A stretch of 64,000 bases of DNA from Vibrio pomeroyi (GTDB lineage: Bacteria; Pseudomonadota; Gammaproteobacteria; Enterobacterales; Vibrionaceae), in assembly GCF_024347595.1 (NCBI RefSeq), contig NZ_AP025507.1, positions 682,001 to 746,000 on the forward strand, given 5' to 3'. The notes beneath the pieces are model-generated. The model was not told the DNA's origin. It saw nothing but the letters and a program-made list of their open reading frames with translations, and did not search any database. Within the stretch, counting starts at the first letter, position 1. The number at the start of each line of letters is the position of its first letter. Position numbers and translations under genes: made by a program. This document shows positions 53,921 through 62,830 of the stretch, piece by piece.

Positions 53921-54847
53921 TTACGCGTTCAATTCGTGTTGAATAACGTAATCTAAAGCACCAACAACAGCAGCAACTTGAGCATCGTTACACTCTTCGT
54001 CTGTTACTTTGTCGCTGTCTGGGTAAACCTCAGTGGTTGTGCCGTATTTACAATCCGTCACACCGCCACATAAACCAAGCTTCTTCATTGGGTAGTTGAT
54101 CACGCCGAGTTGAGTGACGTCTGAACCAATGATCTTGCCTTCGTCATCTGCTGGCGCAATGTGGGTTACTTTTTCAACTGAAGCGATGACAGCAGCTTGG
54201 AATTCAGGCTGAGGGTTTTCAGTGTCACCCACCGTGTAGAAACCGTCTGGGATCATGCCTTCGATGTACTCAATGCCATCACGTGCAGCGAGTGCAGGGC
54301 GGAATTCAGTTTCATCAGAATCGGTTGTCTCGTGAAGGTCAACGTGAACCAATACTTCTGGCAGAGACGCAACTAATGCACGTAGGTTTGCTGATTCTTC
54401 AGCAGGCGTACCGTCATAGAAAGAGCGGTTTGGATCAACAGCATTTGGGTTCCAGCGGTTGATGACTTCGTAACCCCATGGGCTCACACAAGGTGCAACA
54501 ACAATGTTGAAGTGCGCTATGTACTTTTCTGCTTGAGTTGCAGCGAATTTGATTGCGCCATGTACACCACTGGTTTCGTAACCGTGAACACCACCTGTCA
54601 CGAGGATAGTTGGCTTTGATGCATCCCAGTTTTTGCTCTTGATAGCGAAGAGTGGGAAGCGAGCTTCATCGTAGCTCAGTGCGCCGTATTGCTCGATGTC
54701 AAAGCGGTCTGCCAGTGCTTTAATCTTTGGCACGACTTCTTGTTGGTATTCACGCTTAACCGTTCTTTGAGCAAACCATGCTTGACGCTCTGCTTCTTGC
54801 CATTTTTTTCCTGGCTCACCAATAGGGTAGGTGTAGGTACTTTCCAT
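53921..54847 (-). CDS. M14-family metallocarboxypeptidase-like protein
   Basis: A 308-residue cytoplasmic protein without signal peptide. The zinc motif H88-G-Y-E91 (LVTGGVHGYETSGVHGAI), third zinc ligand H172 (VHVDLHETT), and catalytic Glu E273 (GTTTEVYP) give the M14 arrangement. The short spacing places it in the succinylglutamate desuccinylase/aspartoacylase-like or small bacterial carboxypeptidase branch. It probably releases an amino acid or acyl group from a small peptide or N-acylated substrate. It is a single-gene unit facing the BCCT gene. Confidence 0.83.
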   Translation of the reverse strand: MESTYTYPIGEPGKKWQEAERQAWFAQRTVKREYQQEVVPKIKALADRFDIEQYGALSYDEARFPLFAIKSKNWDASKPTILVTGGVHGYETSGVHGAIKFAATQAEKYIAHFNIVVAPCVSPWGYEVINRWNPNAVDPNRSFYDGTPAEESANLRALVASLPEVLVHVDLHETTDSDETEFRPALAARDGIEYIEGMIPDGFYTVGDTENPQPEFQAAVIASVEKVTHIAPADDEGKIIGSDVTQLGVINYPMKKLGLCGGVTDCKYGTTTEVYPDSDKVTDEECNDAQVAAVVGALDYVIQHELNA

Positions 54848-55029
54848 TGTTTTATCTCTGTGGGGTACGTTGTGATGAAGTGAGAATAATCAGCAGAATG
54901 GCATCGTGCAACTCTTATTGAACCTGTGTATGTAAATGACGGCCAACATTCCAAATAACATATGTGAGTACAAGTCATGTGATGGTTAAGTGAGAGGAAC
55001 CCTTGATATGCTTGATACCAATGTTTGGG

Positions 55030-56232
55030 TTAAGCGGAGACAGTTCCTTCGAATTCTCCTTTGCACACGGTATTCCGTCCTTGTTCTTTTGCGTGGTACA
55101 AGGCTTTATCTGCACGCTCAATCAGATTCGTTCGTTGGTCATTAGGGTGCAATTGAGCGACCCCAAAGCTCGCCGTTAATGGCTTCTCTTGTTGTTTCCA
55201 GAAGGTGTGACTTTCAATCAGTACTTTGAGTTTTTCGGCCGCTGTACATGCATCATTGATTGCCGTGTCTGGCAGCATGATTAAGAACTCTTCACCACCG
55301 TAACGAAACGCCACATCGTGCGCTCTTAGATTATTGATGAGTATTTGGCCAAGGTTGTGCAACACACGATCACCGACTTGGTGGCCATAAACATCATTAA
55401 CCTGCTTGAAGTGGTCGATGTCTAAAATGATCACCGACAGAGCGTGTTTATGCCGCAGGCTACGTGTCAATTCTCGGCTGGTCATCTCGTTCATCGCTCT
55501 TCGATTATAAAGCTGCGTGAGACTGTCTTTTAATGAAGAACTATAGAGTGACTCCATCAATCGAGCATTAAGAATCCAATTGTAAGTAAAGCCAAGAGTA
55601 CTTAGAAGAACCGCAGTCATGATGATAGCGAGCTGGTGGACATTACCGGCATGAAGGAAGTCGCCGATATTAGGCTCGCGTAGGGTGCACCAGATTCTAA
55701 ACAGCATAAACAGAGAGTGAATAATAAGCACGCCCGTGAGCAGCATGATCGGCAGTTTCAGGTCTTCTACTTGGCTTTTATTGACGACAATCGCGCTTGA
55801 AAGCGTACAAAGAGTGACATACACAGAGATGACAACCACACGCGCATTTGTAGAAGGTTCAATGACGGAATAATAGATCAATGCAGCTAGCGCGAGTGGT
55901 AAACAAGAGAAAACAACCAGTGGGTAGATTAAGGGAGCGTGCCTGATCTGATGCAAACTGAGTACGACCAGAGCGAACCCTAAAGCAATACAGAAATTGG
56001 CAGCGACCTTTGAAAGCCAGAAGGAAATATCATCGCCAAAGCTGAGCAGGGAAAATCCTGCCATTAAAAAAAATACAGCATAGAACAGGCTCCTAGTACC
56101 TTGAGCCGGTGCTTGATTTCTTTGTTTAATTATTAGCCCGATGCAATAGGTCCCAGAAAGGAACACCATAATTAAACATAGAGTACGAACGTCTAAGCCT
56201 AAACTCATCACTATCCATGTAAATTTATGCAT
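55030..56232 (-). CDS. Membrane-bound diguanylate cyclase
   Basis: A 400-residue protein. About seven hydrophobic segments fill residues 10-222, followed by a GGDEF domain with DSLTQLYNRRAMNE at its start, metal-binding D271 (ILDIDHFKQVND) and active-site G312-G-E-E-F316. R303-A-H-D306, five residues before it, is a complete R-x-x-D inhibitory site, so product inhibition is expected. It makes cyclic-di-GMP from GTP in response to an unknown membrane signal. There is no clear ribosome site at the ATG; a second Met is at residue 9. Confidence 0.9.
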   Translation of the reverse strand: MHKFTWIVMSLGLDVRTLCLIMVFLSGTYCIGLIIKQRNQAPAQGTRSLFYAVFFLMAGFSLLSFGDDISFWLSKVAANFCIALGFALVVLSLHQIRHAPLIYPLVVFSCLPLALAALIYYSVIEPSTNARVVVISVYVTLCTLSSAIVVNKSQVEDLKLPIMLLTGVLIIHSLFMLFRIWCTLREPNIGDFLHAGNVHQLAIIMTAVLLSTLGFTYNWILNARLMESLYSSSLKDSLTQLYNRRAMNEMTSRELTRSLRHKHALSVIILDIDHFKQVNDVYGHQVGDRVLHNLGQILINNLRAHDVAFRYGGEEFLIMLPDTAINDACTAAEKLKVLIESHTFWKQQEKPLTASFGVAQLHPNDQRTNLIERADKALYHAKEQGRNTVCKGEFEGTVSA

Positions 56233-56292
56233 TGTATGGAATAAGATTAGGCGCTAATGGCCTAGAATCAAGGGAATTAAGACATAATTAAA

Positions 56293-56321
56293 AAAGCCCC
56301 TCACTTAATGTGAAGGGCTTT
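56293..56321. terminator. Hairpin between the diguanylate cyclase and pyrC genes
   Basis: AAAGCCC (56293-56299) pairs with GGGCTTT (56315-56321), extended inward by TCAC/GTGA past a one-base mismatch. It lies past the pyrC stop codon on the minus strand, with an A run (T run on that strand) beside it. Confidence 0.75.
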
Positions 56322-56367
56322 GAAGTTTTTGATTTAAACAAGAAATCTCGTTTAAAACGGTGCTGCG

Positions 56368-57396
56368 TTATTTAACAGCCCAAGCAATCGTCTCGCCGCC
56401 ACGGATTGGCACAACGATGTCTGAACCGAAAGGCATTGTCTCAGATACATTCCACTCTTCTTTTACTAGAGTGATGGTGTCTGTGTTACGTGGGATACCG
56501 TAGAAGTCAGGGCCGTTGTGGCTCGCAAAACCTTCTAGGTTCTCAAGCTTACCTTCTAGCTCGAACACTTCTGTGTAAAGCTCTACTGCTGCGTGCGCAG
56601 TGTAAGAACCCGCACAACCACATGCTGACTCTTTAGCGCCTTTCGCGTGTGGTGCTGAGTCTGTACCCAAGAAGAACTTCTTGCTGCCGCTTGTTGCCGC
56701 TTCGATAAGCGCTAATTGGTGAGTGTTACGCTTAAGAATAGGTAGGCAGTAGAAGTGTGGCTTAATGCCGCCAACCAGCATGTGGTTACGGTTGTAAAGC
56801 AAGTGGTGAGCGGTGATCGTTGCAGCAACGTTATCGTTCGCGTTCTTCACGAAAGTCGCAGCATCTGCAGTTGTGATGTGCTCTAGAACAATCTTCAGGT
56901 TAGGGAAGTCGTTCACAATCGGTGCTAGTACTGTGTCTAGGAACTGCTTCTCACGGTCAAAAATATCAACATCGTGAGTCGTTACTTCACCGTGTACCAA
57001 AAGTAGCATGCCAACTTCCTGCATTGCTTCTAGTACGTGGTAGATGTTTTTAGCAGAGGTTACGCCTGAATCAGAGTTTGTTGTTGCGCCTGCAGGGTAG
57101 AGTTTAGCTGCAACGACTGCGCCAGACTCTTTCGCTTTGCGAATTTCATCAGGTGTTGTGTTGTCTGTCAGGTAAAGTGCCATTAGAGGCTGGAACTGTT
57201 CACTTGGTTGTTCTGCCATGATGCGTTCACGGTAAGCAAGAGCCATTTCGGTATCGGTTACCGGTGGGATGGTGTTTGGCATGATTAACGCTCGACCATT
57301 GTAGCGGCTGATATCGCGCACTGTATCTTTTAATACGTCGCCATCGCGTAGATGAACGTGCCAGTCGTCAGGACGAGTAATCGTAAGTTGTGTCAT
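56368..57396 (-). CDS. pyrC: Dihydroorotase
   Basis: A 342-residue zinc amidohydrolase closing carbamoyl-aspartate to dihydroorotate in pyrimidine synthesis. The metal site is H13-V-H15 ([17 protein letters not shown]), the carboxylated Lys is K98 ([15 protein letters not shown]), and FLGTDSAPH carries the catalytic Asp. Length and these segments are those of the type II (E. coli PyrC) enzyme. It is a single-gene unit in the minus direction. Confidence 0.95.
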   Translation of the reverse strand: MTQLTITRPDDWHVHLRDGDVLKDTVRDISRYNGRALIMPNTIPPVTDTEMALAYRERIMAEQPSEQFQPLMALYLTDNTTPDEIRKAKESGAVVAAKLYPAGATTNSDSGVTSAKNIYHVLEAMQEVGMLLLVHGEVTTHDVDIFDREKQFLDTVLAPIVNDFPNLKIVLEHITTADAATFVKNANDNVAATITAHHLLYNRNHMLVGGIKPHFYCLPILKRNTHQLALIEAATSGSKKFFLGTDSAPHAKGAKESACGCAGSYTAHAAVELYTEVFELEGKLENLEGFASHNGPDFYGIPRNTDTITLVKEEWNVSETMPFGSDIVVPIRGGETIAWAVK

Positions 57397-57588
57397 TGAA
57401 GGCTCCCACCATTTGAAGTGTTATGTAGTTGGAGCCTAAACTCGGCGAAATCTGTGAAAGCAATCGCTTACGTTTAGGCGACAGGATGATAGTGGAAAAG
57501 CACTTTCATTTCATCCTATTTTTAACTCTTCAGGGTTAGGAGCTTGTTTTTCTGAGTATTTTATTCGGTATTTATTTTTGACGACGGG

Positions 57589-57747
57589 TTAGCGGGTGGC
57601 TACCCAGAGCCCGTGAATCATTCCCGGTACCCAGAAGAAGAAGGTAAGGACAATGTTGATTAGCAAATCTTTACCTGCGCCACGAGCGAAAAACACGCCA
57701 ACAGGCGGAAGCAGTACACATAAAATGATAATGACGAGTTTGTTCAT
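57589..57747 (-). CDS. PMP3/YqaE-family small membrane protein
   Basis: A 52-residue protein, MNKLVIIILCVLLPPVGVFF at its start and a second hydrophobic segment (LLINIVLTFFFWVPGMIHGLW) after a short GAGKD loop. The P-P-x-G-V-F and W-x-P-G-x-I-H-(G/A) segments define the PMP3/YqaE (UPF0057) family of two-span membrane proteins, linked in yeast and plants to ion homeostasis and membrane potential under stress. AAGGA six bases before the ATG fixes the start. Confidence 0.9.
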   Translation of the reverse strand: MNKLVIIILCVLLPPVGVFFARGAGKDLLINIVLTFFFWVPGMIHGLWVATR

Positions 57748-57965
57748 GATAAATCCTTTTTATTCAATGAAAGTTCAATGCGGTAACCGTGCTCATATTA
57801 TAGAACGTCTGGAGAGTGTTAATGCATTGCTGTCTTTATGTATAGAAGACAGTCGTTTAAACATCTCAAGATATTAGCTTGGTATCAAGTGTTTAATGCC
57901 TGCCAGTTTATCTATTTATAACCATTTGTTAGCATTGGGACAAACAACAAAACATTGGAATCGTT

Positions 57966-59822
57966 ATGTCGCAGTCACCTTTAGATCAAAAGGCTTCAGG
58001 TCAACAGCCTTCTTTATCTCAAATCAATGTGTTTCCGGTAAAATCAGTGGGCGGCATCTCGCTCTCTTCTGCTTGGGTTGAAAAACAAGGCCTTACCTTC
58101 GACAGACGTTTTATGTTGGCATTGGCTGACGGTTCAATGGTCACGGCACGTAAGTACCCGAAGATGGTTAAGGTATCTTCAAGCTTGCAACCAGACGGTT
58201 TGATTTTCACTTATGAAGGCAAAGAACCGCTGCGACTAAAATACGCGAACTTCAAGATGCAAGAAGCGCCAGCAACGGTTTGGAAAGACAGCTTCACCGC
58301 TTACACCACTAACGATGAAGCCGATGATTGGTTCAGTGACGTGTTGGGTGTTCGTGTTGAGTTATTGTTCTCAGGCGAGCAATCGAATCGTGTTCGTGAA
58401 AAGCTCGGCCAGAACGTAAGTTTCGCTGATGGCTATCCAATGTTGGTGATCAGCCAAGCATCCCTTGATGAGCTGAATCGCCGAAGCCCTGAAGTCCATT
58501 CGATGGACCAGTTCCGCACCAATTTTGTTGTTTCCAATACAGAAGCCTTTGCTGAAGATGGTTGGAAGCGTATTCGAATCGGCGAGGTTGAATTTGAAGC
58601 GGTGAAACCTTGTGAGCGCTGTATTTTGACTACGGTGGATGTTGAACGTGGTGAATTTAGAGCAACAAAAGAGCCGCTGAATACCTTCTCGACTTTCAGA
58701 GCCAATGAGCGTGGTGGTGTGTTCTTTGGTCAAAACCTAGTGGCAAAAAATGAAGGTTTAATCAAAGCCGGTGATGTAGTTGAGGTACTAGAAACCAAAG
58801 AGAAAGAGCACTACGAAGACACATGGGGGGAGTCGCTGCACTTAACCTGTGTTGAACGTGAAGAGATCGCTCGCGACTTTACAACGTTTTGGTTAGAGCC
58901 TGCGAAAGAAAACCACTCACTGCCAAGTTATCAACCGGGACAACATTTACCGATTGAAATGGTGATTGATGGCGAGAAGGTCTCTCGTCGTTACACCTTA
59001 TCTTCTAGCCCGTCACGAGCGGGTCGCTTAGCGATTTCAGTGAAGCGTGTCGATGATGGTCAAATCTCTAATTGGCTAAATGATCACTTCCAAGTGGGTG
59101 ACACGCTAGTCGCTCAAAATCCAGATGGCGCATTCTACTTAGAAGATAACCCAACACATCCATTACTACTGTTGTCAGCGGGAAGCGGCATCACACCAAT
59201 GTTGTCGATGCTTCGTTACTTAGCCGACCACGGTCAAATTGATGATGTGGTGTTCTATCACCAATGCAGCAGCGAAGAAGATATCCCTTATCAAGCTGAG
59301 ATTGATAAGATCGCTCGCGAAAATGCTGGTCTAAGTGTGATCTATTCACTAAGCCAACCGACGAAAGAGTGGGATGGTCTGTCTGGTCGTTTGAGCGTGT
59401 CTCATGTCGCTAAAATTGATGAGTTACACAAGCGCCAAGCCTTCGTGTGTGGCCCTGACGGCTTTATGGATAATGCCAAGAAACTGCTGATTCAAATGGG
59501 GCTTAACCCTCAGCATTATCATCAAGAAGCGTTTGGTGTTGCTCAATCAACGGAAGAAGCGGTGAAGCAACTGCAGTTGAGCGTTAACGGCTACCTGTTC
59601 GAAGGCAATAACCAATCAACACTACTAGAGCAAGCTGAATCGGCAGGTGTGTCTATCGCATCAAGCTGTCGCGCGGGTTTCTGTGGTGCTTGTAAAGTGA
59701 CCCTTGAGTCTGGGCAAGTTCATCAACCGGATGTACCGGCGTTGCAAGAGCATGAACGCAACATGGGGCAAATACTGGCGTGTTGCAGTGTGCCTCAAAC
59801 TGATATCGAAGTCGTAGACTAA
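57966..59822 (+). CDS. MOSC-FAD/NAD-ferredoxin fusion oxidoreductase
   Basis: A 618-residue three-part protein. Residues 18-275 are a YcbX-like MOSC region (INVFPVKSVGGISLSSAWVE, CERCILTTVDVERGEF, where Cys is the likely molybdenum-cofactor ligand). Residues 285-515 are a ferredoxin-NADP reductase-type unit (RRYTLSSSPS for FAD, LLLSAGSGITPMLSMLRYLA for NAD). Residues 530-618 are a 2Fe-2S ferredoxin with C-x4-C-x2-C in SCRAGFCGACKV and a fourth Cys in ILACCSVP. E. coli YcbX has only MOSC and ferredoxin; here the reductase is built in, so electrons from NAD(P)H could reach the molybdenum site directly. Detoxification of N-hydroxylated compounds is the known YcbX role. GGAA precedes the ATG. Confidence 0.88.
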   Translation: MSQSPLDQKASGQQPSLSQINVFPVKSVGGISLSSAWVEKQGLTFDRRFMLALADGSMVTARKYPKMVKVSSSLQPDGLIFTYEGKEPLRLKYANFKMQEAPATVWKDSFTAYTTNDEADDWFSDVLGVRVELLFSGEQSNRVREKLGQNVSFADGYPMLVISQASLDELNRRSPEVHSMDQFRTNFVVSNTEAFAEDGWKRIRIGEVEFEAVKPCERCILTTVDVERGEFRATKEPLNTFSTFRANERGGVFFGQNLVAKNEGLIKAGDVVEVLETKEKEHYEDTWGESLHLTCVEREEIARDFTTFWLEPAKENHSLPSYQPGQHLPIEMVIDGEKVSRRYTLSSSPSRAGRLAISVKRVDDGQISNWLNDHFQVGDTLVAQNPDGAFYLEDNPTHPLLLLSAGSGITPMLSMLRYLADHGQIDDVVFYHQCSSEEDIPYQAEIDKIARENAGLSVIYSLSQPTKEWDGLSGRLSVSHVAKIDELHKRQAFVCGPDGFMDNAKKLLIQMGLNPQHYHQEAFGVAQSTEEAVKQLQLSVNGYLFEGNNQSTLLEQAESAGVSIASSCRAGFCGACKVTLESGQVHQPDVPALQEHERNMGQILACCSVPQTDIEVVD

Positions 59823-59864
59823 CTCGGTAGGTCGAAAGACCAGTAAGAAAAGCGCATTGAATAG

Positions 59865-59905
59865 AAAAGGCCGGAAGTTCACTGAAATGAACTTCCGGCC
59901 TTTTT
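59865..59905. terminator. Bidirectional terminator between the MOSC fusion and nadE
   Basis: Perfect 17-bp arms (59865-59881 and 59888-59904) around CTGAAA, with T runs on both strands. Confidence 0.93.
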
Positions 59906-59928
59906 GATTCTGAGACTAATTCAGAAAA

Positions 59929-60759
59929 TTAATCGTAGATCGTTGGGATTGGTTGACGCTTGTGTTGTGTTGCTTTGTAGATGCTCACCAAGCGGTCTGA
60001 TACGTCTTGAGGTACTTCTTTACCTTCAAGGAAATCATCGATTTGGTCGTAAGAAAGGTTCAATGCTGCTTCGTCGGCTTTCTGTGGATCAAGCTCTTCT
60101 AGGTCGGCAGTAGGAACTTTCTTAACCAATAGCTCTGGCGCACCTAGCGTTGCTGCAAGTTCACGAACTTGACGCTTGTTCAGGCCAAACAAAGGCGCTA
60201 GATCACAGGCACCGTCACCGTGTTTGGTGTAGAAACCAGTGATGTTTTCTGCTGAGTGGTCAGTACCAATTACAAGACCGCCAACGTAACCAGCAATTTC
60301 GTATTGCGCGATCATGCGAGCGCGAGCTTTCACATTACCTTTCACAAAGTCGATTTTTGCTGAGTCTGTTGGTAGTAAACCTGTACCTTCAAGTGCAACG
60401 TGAGATGCAGCGTGAAGCCCATCAACACCCGCTTTGATGTTTACAGAAACAGATTGAGAAGGCTGGATGAAAGAGAGAGCAAGTTGTGCTTCATCTTCAT
60501 CTTTTTGCTCGCCGTAAGGTAGGCGAACCGCAATGAATTGGTAGTCGTTGCTGCCAGAGTTTTCATTCAGGCTATCAACGGCCATCTGTGCCAAACGGCC
60601 ACAGGTCGTTGAGTCTACACCGCCACTGATACCAAGGATCAGAGACTTGCAGCCTGACTGCTGAAGTTTCGTTTTAATAAAGTCCACACGACGAGTCACT
60701 TCGAAGTGAGGGTCAATTGAAGGTAGTACGCGCATTTCGTCACGAATTAACTGTTCCAT
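59929..60759 (-). CDS. nadE: NAD+ synthetase, ammonia-dependent
   Basis: A 276-residue enzyme of the N-type ATP pyrophosphatase family that amidates nicotinate adenine dinucleotide to NAD+. The ATP loop S45-G-G-V-D-S50 ([20 protein letters not shown]), [18 protein letters not shown] and [20 protein letters not shown] are diagnostic. There is no glutaminase domain, so ammonia is the nitrogen donor. It is divergent from a NadD-like gene, suggesting coordinated NAD metabolism. Confidence 0.95.
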   Translation of the reverse strand: MEQLIRDEMRVLPSIDPHFEVTRRVDFIKTKLQQSGCKSLILGISGGVDSTTCGRLAQMAVDSLNENSGSNDYQFIAVRLPYGEQKDEDEAQLALSFIQPSQSVSVNIKAGVDGLHAASHVALEGTGLLPTDSAKIDFVKGNVKARARMIAQYEIAGYVGGLVIGTDHSAENITGFYTKHGDGACDLAPLFGLNKRQVRELAATLGAPELLVKKVPTADLEELDPQKADEAALNLSYDQIDDFLEGKEVPQDVSDRLVSIYKATQHKRQPIPTIYD

Positions 60760-60868
60760 TCGTATTCCTTTCCTGCAAGCAAATTAAAAATCTAGTGTTA
60801 TCATACCTAAATCATCCGATTTAAAAACCTCTTTGCACAAGCTTAGAAAGAGAAGGCAGTAATAAATA

Positions 60869-61390
60869 ATGGAAAAAATAGCCATTTTCGGTAGTGCGTT
60901 TAATCCACCGAGCCTAGGGCATAAAAGTGTGATTGATTCGTTGGCTCACTTTGACAAAATTCTACTCGTTCCAAGTATTGCCCATGCTTGGGGAAAAGAG
61001 ATGCTAGACTTTGATACGAGGTGTCAGTTAGTTAACGCATTTATTAGCGATCTTTCACTGGATCAAGTTGAGCTTTCATTGATCGAGAAAAGCTTGTTTA
61101 CGCCCGGTGAAAGTGTGACGACTTATGCTGTACTCAGTGAATTGCAAAAGTTACATCGTGACGCTGAACTGACGTTTGTGATCGGGCCGGACAACTTCTT
61201 TAAGTTCTCATCTTTCTATAAGTCCGATGAGATTACTGAACGTTGGTCTGTAATGGCTTGCCCTGAAAAAGTGAAAATTCGCAGCACTGACATACGTAAT
61301 GCACTGATAAGTGGAAGCGATGTTGCAAAATTGAGTACTAAGTCAGTTACAAAGATGTTGCAAGATAGTGGACTGTATCAGATAATGTGA
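60869..61390 (+). CDS. NadD-like nicotinate/nicotinamide-nucleotide adenylyltransferase
   Basis: A 173-residue nucleotidyltransferase. The ATP site is IFGSAFNPPSLGHKSVI, with S15-L-G-H18 as the (H/T)-x-G-H motif, and the second motif is IRSTDIRNAL (family ISSTxIR). It probably transfers AMP to nicotinate or nicotinamide mononucleotide. It is shorter than E. coli NadD (213) and may be an accessory paralogue. It is divergent from nadE across 109 bases and followed after 27 bases by a small exported protein gene. Confidence 0.8.
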   Translation: MEKIAIFGSAFNPPSLGHKSVIDSLAHFDKILLVPSIAHAWGKEMLDFDTRCQLVNAFISDLSLDQVELSLIEKSLFTPGESVTTYAVLSELQKLHRDAELTFVIGPDNFFKFSSFYKSDEITERWSVMACPEKVKIRSTDIRNALISGSDVAKLSTKSVTKMLQDSGLYQIM

Positions 61391-61417
61391 GTTCACTAAT
61401 CAAGAGGTCAGAGGACT

Positions 61418-61900
61418 ATGCTAAAGAGCGCGATACCAGCGACGTTGATCATGGCAGCATGCAGTATGCCTGCTTATGCTGAATGTGATTTTTTTAGCTT
61501 AGATTCGATCATGCTGACTTCTGATGACGACAACTGTTTGGATTTTTCTTCGAGCATTGAGTCTTTCGGCCAACGTATGATGGAAATCAGTGGGCTGAGC
61601 GATGAAGAAGCGCAGAGTACACCTGACTATTGGTCTGACTGGGTACTTCAAAGTAAAGACGCACCGCTACTGACACAAAGCATAGAATCAAACTATGTAG
61701 GTTTGGGGATGTGGTTTCCTGAAGATCTGGAAGATGAACAGTATGATATGTCTACAGAGGAGTGGCTGCTAAACCATGGCTTACAACTCAGCATTGGTTT
61801 TGGTGAGAAGGTCGAAGGGCAACCTCGTATGCGATTTGACTACCGTTGGCACGACTCGCGTGATGCTGACCTAATGATGCAAGTTGAATTGCCTTTCTAA
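61418..61900 (+). CDS. Exported protein of unknown function
   Basis: A 160-residue protein with a signal peptide (MLKSAIPATLIMAACSMPAY, then AEC). The mature part is acidic, with two Cys near the N-terminus (C23 and C39 by position, able to form a disulphide), a GLGMWFPEDLEDEQYDM segment and a C-terminal alternating pattern ending in Phe (RMRFDYRWHDSRDADL then QVELPF). The terminal Phe hints at a small outer-membrane barrel piece. It is 27 bases downstream of the NadD-like gene and ends before a strong terminator. I do not recognise a family. AGAGG precedes the ATG. Confidence 0.55.
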   Translation: MLKSAIPATLIMAACSMPAYAECDFFSLDSIMLTSDDDNCLDFSSSIESFGQRMMEISGLSDEEAQSTPDYWSDWVLQSKDAPLLTQSIESNYVGLGMWFPEDLEDEQYDMSTEEWLLNHGLQLSIGFGEKVEGQPRMRFDYRWHDSRDADLMMQVELPF

Positions 61901-61951
61901 ACGAAGAAGCCGAAGATTTGCTCTGAACCTTGAACAGACGTTGAAGAATTA

Positions 61952-61986
61952 AAAAAGCCGCAAAAACTCAGTTTTTGCGGCTTTTT
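61952..61986. terminator. Rho-independent terminator, usable in both directions
   Basis: Perfect 16-bp arms (61952-61967 and 61971-61986) around a 3-base loop, between convergent genes. Confidence 0.94.
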
Positions 61987-62028
61987 AGTATCTGGACTGT
62001 GGTTTTTATCGTTCTCAGTCTCTGGTGC

Positions 62029-62655
62029 TTATAGATCGTCACCAAAAACAAGCATGCACAGTTGTTCAAACTCTTCTTCTTTTCCTGAGAACAGATCATC
62101 GATCACAGCTGCTCGCTTCTGACCTGACTGCATTCGCTTCTTCGCTTCGCGCATTACCATCACCAAGGTGTGCTCTTGTGGCAGGTTAGAATCATCAATG
62201 TTCCATTGATTGAATCGCTGAGACAGGGCACTTTCACAAAGCAGCGGCTTGAACGACAACACTTCTTGCTTTAATACGGCCAGCATATCTTTACAGGCTT
62301 GCTCGGTATTGTTGGCACTTGAAGCGCGGGATTTCGTCAACTCTAGCTTTTCGAGTAGTGCCAAAGAAAGGTTGGTTTGCGTGATGTAACCCGCTTGTCT
62401 CGGGAATGAATCCGTCAAACGTACAGAAAAATCGACACGGTTAATCTGAGTGTTTGGAAAGTAGGTCAGCGATGTTAGGCAGTCGTATGGGATCCAAACG
62501 CTTTGTCCTGGTTCAACGGCGTACTCTTGTTTACCCAGCTTTATCAAAACCAAGCCACTTTGAACCGATACAAGGCTATGTTTAAGTACTTTCTTGCGTG
62601 GTGTGATCACCAAGTGTGAAAAGTAAGCCGATGTATATTCAATAGCGAAGTTCAT
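62029..62655 (-). CDS. AraC-type cupin sensor domain without DNA-binding domain
   Basis: A 208-residue protein. Residues 8-100 form a cupin-like ligand-binding region as in AraC-family regulators (HSLVSVQSGLVLIKLGKQEY, AVEPGQSVWIPYDCLTSLTY, FSVRLTDSFPRQAGYI). The C-terminal half is helical, ending in EEEFEQLCMLVFGDDL. The two helix-turn-helix units expected at the end of an AraC protein are absent: a full member would be about 280-300 residues. It may be a truncated regulator or a partner that modulates another AraC protein. AAGG lies upstream of the ATG. Confidence 0.6.
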   Translation of the reverse strand: MNFAIEYTSAYFSHLVITPRKKVLKHSLVSVQSGLVLIKLGKQEYAVEPGQSVWIPYDCLTSLTYFPNTQINRVDFSVRLTDSFPRQAGYITQTNLSLALLEKLELTKSRASSANNTEQACKDMLAVLKQEVLSFKPLLCESALSQRFNQWNIDDSNLPQEHTLVMVMREAKKRMQSGQKRAAVIDDLFSGKEEEFEQLCMLVFGDDL

Positions 62656-62830
62656 AGATAGTACCTTAATTTTGGGGCGTCAAGATTACCGTTAATCTCA
62701 AAGAATGCCAACAATAACAGGGGATTTTCAATGTTTCTGGTCTGACCTTGTCAAAAGTATGGGCTCTGTAGCTGCGAGAAGTCAAAACAACGCGTAGAAT
62801 GAGCCAGCTTTTTATTATATGAATTAAAAA

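Noticed and set aside
54676..54978. A 100-codon minus-strand frame overlapping the start of the M14 peptidase gene
   Set aside because: It overlaps the conserved M14 coding region in another frame and has no recognisable features.
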